Below, in pieces: positions 5,932-8,730 of a DNA stretch of 8,730 bases; the first letter of the stretch is position 1; the number at the start of each line of letters is the position of its first letter. Below the pieces are notes generated by a model. The model was not told where the DNA came from. It did no database searches and was given only the letters and a program-made list of their open reading frames with translations. The stretch spans positions 1 through 8,730 of the forward strand of contig JAVBYB010000433.1 in assembly GCA_030824255.1 (NCBI GenBank), read 5' to 3'. This DNA is from a bacterium (GTDB lineage Bacteria; Pseudomonadota; Alphaproteobacteria; Caulobacterales; Hyphomonadaceae). The translations under genes and the position numbers were made by a program.

Positions 5932-6136
5932 CCAAGGTCTTCCTGTTTTGCCAAGCATCCTAACTGTCCGGACACGAGGCGCCAGCAGCCTCAAGATAGG
6001 ACGTTGAGGATCGCGGAACACGAAAATTTTGTATTGTTGCAGCGGTATTTACGGGTTGTGACCCGCTCTATAGGACTTGAACGGGTAGACGGTTCCCCTC
6101 AGATGACGAGTGCGGGCGTACAGGGATTGCAGGCGT
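5932..6136. other. Divergent intergenic region between the GDSL lipoprotein and yciB
   Basis: This 205-base spacer must hold promoters for both flanking genes. It contains an AT-rich patch (6023-6038) and a small CGGGT/ACCCG inverted repeat (6052-6065). I could not place a convincing -35/-10 pair on either strand, and see no small gene or RNA in it. Confidence 0.4.
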
Positions 6137-6871
6137 ATGGGCTGGTTCAAGAAGATCTTCCCGTTCAACGCGGAGCAGACCGTCAACATCGCCAGCGAGT
6201 TTGGCCCGCTTGTCGCCCTGTTCGTCGTCAACGCGATCACAGGCAACGTTGAAGCTGGAACATGGGCGCTGCTGATCGGCACCGGCATTGCCATGGTCGC
6301 CATGCAGATCGTGCTGAAGCGTCTGCCGATCTTCCCGCTGATCGCGTCCGCGATCACGGTGGTCTTCTCCATCCTGACGCTCGTCACGCACGATCCGATG
6401 TGGGTGATGATCAAGGTGACGCTGTTCAACGCCGCCTTCGCGATCTTCCTGTTCGTGGGCCTCCTGATGAAGAAGAACTTCTTCAAGTACATCATGGAGG
6501 GCACGTTCCACTACACGCAGAAGGGTTGGGACCAGTTCACCTGGAGCTTCGCCTGGTTCTTCGTGGCGACCGCCATTGGCAACGAAGTTGTGCGTCTCAT
6601 GTTCGCGCAGACCCCGGCGCCGGGCATGGAGGCGCCGCTCTACAATATTCTCGGCTTCCAGATGGACGGCGTGAACGTGTGGATCATGTTCAAGGTCGTG
6701 ATCATCATGCCGGCCAGCGCGCTCTACGTGTTTATCCTGACGCGCATCATGCAGAAGCACCGCCTGCCTGATCCGAAGGTCGAGACTGAGCGGAAGGACG
6801 CCATCGCCACCGCCGTAAGTGGCGTGCCGGTGGCCCACAAGAAGGGCGCGGCGGAAACGCCTGCGGGCTAA
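6137..6871 (+). CDS. yciB: Inner-membrane protein of the YciB/IspZ (septation protein A) family (244 aa)
   Basis: A polytopic inner-membrane protein of the YciB family, linked in enterobacteria to cell envelope synthesis and to intracellular septation in Shigella. Hydrophobic helices fall at about residues 22-35, 43-60, 65-83, 92-111, 134-156 and 178-203. Family-like features include FGPLVALFVVNA (22-33), KRLPIFPLI (61-69), the GTFHYTQKGW block (122-131) and WFFVATAIGNEVVR (140-153). It is longer than the roughly 180-residue E. coli protein because of an insertion (about 157-177) between the last two helices and a charged, Ala/Lys-rich tail of about 35 residues. I prefer the ATG at 6137, which gives the short basic N-terminus GWFKKIFPF, although only a weak AGG lies 4 bases upstream. 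A GTG at 6110 in frame is the alternative. It appears monocistronic, with a terminator-like palindrome after it. Confidence 0.88.
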   Translation: MGWFKKIFPFNAEQTVNIASEFGPLVALFVVNAITGNVEAGTWALLIGTGIAMVAMQIVLKRLPIFPLIASAITVVFSILTLVTHDPMWVMIKVTLFNAAFAIFLFVGLLMKKNFFKYIMEGTFHYTQKGWDQFTWSFAWFFVATAIGNEVVRLMFAQTPAPGMEAPLYNILGFQMDGVNVWIMFKVVIIMPASALYVFILTRIMQKHRLPDPKVETERKDAIATAVSGVPVAHKKGAAETPAG

Positions 6872-6900
6872 CGTCAGACAAGCAGCTCAACCACGGAGTC

Positions 6901-6932
6901 ATGCTCGGGCCTGTCCCGAGCATCTTTGTTTG
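6901..6932 (+). terminator. Palindromic repeat-like terminator after yciB
   Basis: ATGCTCGGG (6901-6909) and CCCGAGCAT (6915-6923) form a perfect 9-pair stem around CCTGT, followed by CTTTGTTTG. It lies 29 bases after the yciB stop. The hairpin with a broken T run fits an intrinsic terminator on the plus strand; no T run follows on the minus strand. The sequence also closely resembles a dispersed palindrome I recall from many alphaproteobacterial intergenic regions, so it may be a repeat copy serving as a terminator. Confidence 0.65.
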
Positions 6933-7011
6933 TGCGGTGCGGAAGCCATGCAAACTCCGCATCCATACCAACATGACTTCCGGGCCGCGCCTTCGGCTTA
7001 CCCGAGAATTA

Positions 7012-7030
7012 CCCCGTGATTACCGCGGGG
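7012..7030 (-). repeat. Imperfect inverted repeat overlapping the peptidase stop codon
   Basis: CCCCG (7012-7016) and CGGGG (7026-7030) can pair across the TAA stop of the minus-strand peptidase gene. The loop is about 9 bases and no T run follows. It is too short to call a terminator with confidence, and the rest of the spacer down to yciB (6933-7011) shows nothing better. Confidence 0.25.
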
Positions 7031-8729
7031 GGCTGGCGTGAGCCGCGCCGCGGAAGATGGCATTGGCGAGCAGCACGTTGAGACCATCGAGATAGGCGCG
7101 AACGCCAGGGTTCTGGGTGAAGACGATCAACTGGCCGCGGCCTTCGGGTTCAGCGACGACGAACGGTTTGTAGGCGAGCTGGCTTTTGACTTCGTCCCAC
7201 ATATAGCCCGAGGTCACGAGCTCATCCGGGCCGGCAAAGCTGACCACGTTGACGCCTTCATCACGACGAGCGGGCGTGTAGATGTCCCTGCCGGTCACCA
7301 GCACGTTGAGCGAAGGCTTTAGGCCGGCGGCGAGCCAGTGATCGGCATCTGGCGTGGCTTTCACGAGCGCGCCCGGCGAGTCATCGGGGGCTTCTTCCAG
7401 CGGGGCTTCGGCGGCGAGCAGGGCAGCGGCGGTGGTGATGTGCGTGCCAGGCACTGTGGCGGTATCGTCACCCTTCTTTTCGGGCTTCTCCTTGGTGAAC
7501 GCGTTCTCGCGGCGAATGGAGGCGAGGCCGGTCTTCGGGTCTGACACGAAGCGCGCGGCCGAGCCGATGGCGATCAGCACGCCGCCGCGTTCCGTCCAGC
7601 TCCTGATGGCGGTGCCATCGCCCAGTACGCCCGAGTAGTTGCCATCGGGCAGGATCAGCACGTCGAACTGCGAAAGCTCATCCGCGCCGAGGCTGGACGT
7701 CCGCACCGGCGTGACGGGATAGCCGAGTTGACGCTCAATCACGTACCGCATGTTGCCAGCAGAGGTGGAGCTCGTCGGGCGATCCCACGCGATGGCAACA
7801 CGCGGAGCGTGATGCGTAACCACATTGTTGCTGCCGAAGCTGGGCCCGTCAGTGATCCAGCTGTCGTCGACGCCGACGACGTTCGCGCCGGTGTCGGCGG
7901 CGAGGCGCTGGAGCTTTGCCGCAAGGTTCGGCGTGGCGGAATTGCGGAAGATCAGCGTGCCGGCGGGATAGGCGATGCCGTTGTGCGTGAAGCCCCGGTC
8001 GGAGCTGGAGACGAGGATGTTTTCACGCAGCGACGCAGCGAGCAGGCGGGCGGCCGAGACGGAGCCCCAGGGCGCGAGGAAGCCGTAGCTGGCGTTCGGT
8101 TGCGAGACAGCGCCGGGAAGCGGCGTATGGGCGGAGAAGGGCGCAAGGGCGCCAGTGGCGTCGTCGTTGCAGCGATCCGTCGTGACGTTGAACATCAGCG
8201 GCAGGGACCAGGCGGTGACGTCGTACAGTTCAACTTCGAGGTCTTTCGCACGGCGGCGTTCCTGCTCGGCCATGAATTTGGCGTCGATGGGAACGTTGGG
8301 CTCCATCAGCGTGCGGATGAGGCGGCCAGACGGCTGGGCGGCGGAGATGGCGTAGGAGCCGGCCGGGTATGTGCGGCGGCAGGCGCGGATGGTGTCGGTC
8401 GCGCGCTTCACCTCGATACCCTGCTCAGCGAGCAGTTTCGCGAGACGGTCGGCGGTGGACTGGTCCTGCTGGGGCGGGATCACATAGGAGCGCACCGCGC
8501 CCTTGCGACCCTCGTCGATTGCGGAGGCGCGGTAGGCGTAGAAGTCGCGCAGCATCTTCTCGCGGTTCGCCGACATGGTTTCGAGCGTGGCGATGGACGA
8601 GGTGAAGTGGCGGCGCACCGTGTCCTGATAGGTGAGGTCCGTGCCGTCCGACTTGCGGGCGGTGAGGCCGCGCGAGGAAGCCTGCTCATAGGTAGTGCCG
8701 ATGGAGCCGTGGAAAAGCGGCCAGGCGGC
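7020..8729 (-). CDS. M14-family zinc carboxypeptidase, C-terminal part (cut by right edge)
   Basis: The last 569 residues of a large exported metallopeptidase of the M14 (carboxypeptidase A-like) family. The frame runs open through the right edge, so the start, signal peptide and zinc-binding His/Glu motif lie outside. At the left of the fragment, GTTYEQASSRGL (fragment residues 11-22) fits the end of the catalytic domain; Glu15 is a good candidate for the catalytic glutamate. It is followed by DTVRRHFTSSIATLE and the REKMLRDFYAYR helix. The middle region carries VIPPQQDQ, PSGRLIRTLMEPNVP and VTAWSLPLMFNV. Around fragment residues 325-400 the run QFDVLILPDGNYSGVLGD followed by WTERGGVLIAIGSAA resembles a glutamine-amidotransferase-like Rossmann domain, as in other long bacterial M14 proteins, with no obvious catalytic Cys. 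It ends with GVRAYLDGLNVLLANAIF. The substrate is not evident; extracellular peptide breakdown is the likely role. Confidence 0.88.
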   Translation of the reverse strand, partial: AAWPLFHGSIGTTYEQASSRGLTARKSDGTDLTYQDTVRRHFTSSIATLETMSANREKMLRDFYAYRASAIDEGRKGAVRSYVIPPQQDQSTADRLAKLLAEQGIEVKRATDTIRACRRTYPAGSYAISAAQPSGRLIRTLMEPNVPIDAKFMAEQERRRAKDLEVELYDVTAWSLPLMFNVTTDRCNDDATGALAPFSAHTPLPGAVSQPNASYGFLAPWGSVSAARLLAASLRENILVSSSDRGFTHNGIAYPAGTLIFRNSATPNLAAKLQRLAADTGANVVGVDDSWITDGPSFGSNNVVTHHAPRVAIAWDRPTSSTSAGNMRYVIERQLGYPVTPVRTSSLGADELSQFDVLILPDGNYSGVLGDGTAIRSWTERGGVLIAIGSAARFVSDPKTGLASIRRENAFTKEKPEKKGDDTATVPGTHITTAAALLAAEAPLEEAPDDSPGALVKATPDADHWLAAGLKPSLNVLVTGRDIYTPARRDEGVNVVSFAGPDELVTSGYMWDEVKSQLAYKPFVVAEPEGRGQLIVFTQNPGVRAYLDGLNVLLANAIFRGAAHASPPR

Positions 8730-8730
8730 G

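Noticed and set aside
6069..6074. TATAGG as a -10 box for yciB
   Set aside because: No -35-like hexamer lies 16-18 bases upstream; the nearest TTG motifs are badly spaced.
6048..6110. A tRNA-like T-loop (GTTCAAGTC on the minus strand) in the spacer before yciB
   Set aside because: The flanking bases do not form a T-stem, and no acceptor, D or anticodon arm can be built around it.
1..8730. Search for CRISPR repeats, transposon ends, toxin-antitoxin pairs and defence genes
   Set aside because: No spaced direct repeats, no transposase or integrase motifs, and every good reading frame is accounted for by housekeeping or envelope families.

Overview
The window reads as GC-rich chromosomal DNA from an alphaproteobacterium, most plausibly in the Hyphomonadaceae/Caulobacterales range. 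I base this on gene content: a PduO-type cobalamin adenosyltransferase near a HIG1-type twin-transmembrane protein, an alphaproteobacterial-style YciB, many exported lipoproteins and a secreted M14 peptidase. The taxonomic call is an inference from recalled families, not from a search. Nine genes fill the window, two of them cut by its edges. No rRNA, tRNA, CRISPR array, transposase, integrase or phage gene is visible, and no gap between genes exceeds about 225 bases.

Left region (1-3390, all on the minus strand, so transcribed right to left): two tandem paralogous lipoproteins with a methyltransferase-like fold (2578-3390, then 1731-2501), separated by an intrinsic terminator. A DUF6438-type lipoprotein (1142-1651) and a 67-residue twin-transmembrane HIG1-family protein (876-1079) follow, closed by a T7-tailed hairpin. 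Last come an unrecognised 132-residue soluble protein (305-703) and the start of the adenosyltransferase gene (1-258, cut by the left edge).

Middle region (3391-6136): a secreted protein of a widespread family without known function (3612-4664, plus strand) diverges from the first methyltransferase gene across a 221-base spacer. It converges on an exported SGNH/GDSL lipoprotein esterase (4744-5931, minus) over a bidirectional terminator.

Right region (6137-8730): a YciB/IspZ-family inner-membrane protein (6137-6871, plus) is followed by a palindrome that looks like a dispersed alphaproteobacterial repeat and probably acts as its terminator. Next is the C-terminal part of a large M14-family zinc carboxypeptidase (7020-8729, minus, cut by the right edge).

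The common theme is the cell envelope: six of nine products carry a signal peptide or lipobox or belong to an exported family, and two more are inner-membrane proteins. There is no convincing new defence, mobile or regulatory system here. The parts most worth a second look are the paired exported methyltransferase-like lipoproteins with an altered SAM-binding loop, the adjacent secreted protein of unknown function, and the palindromic repeat after yciB.
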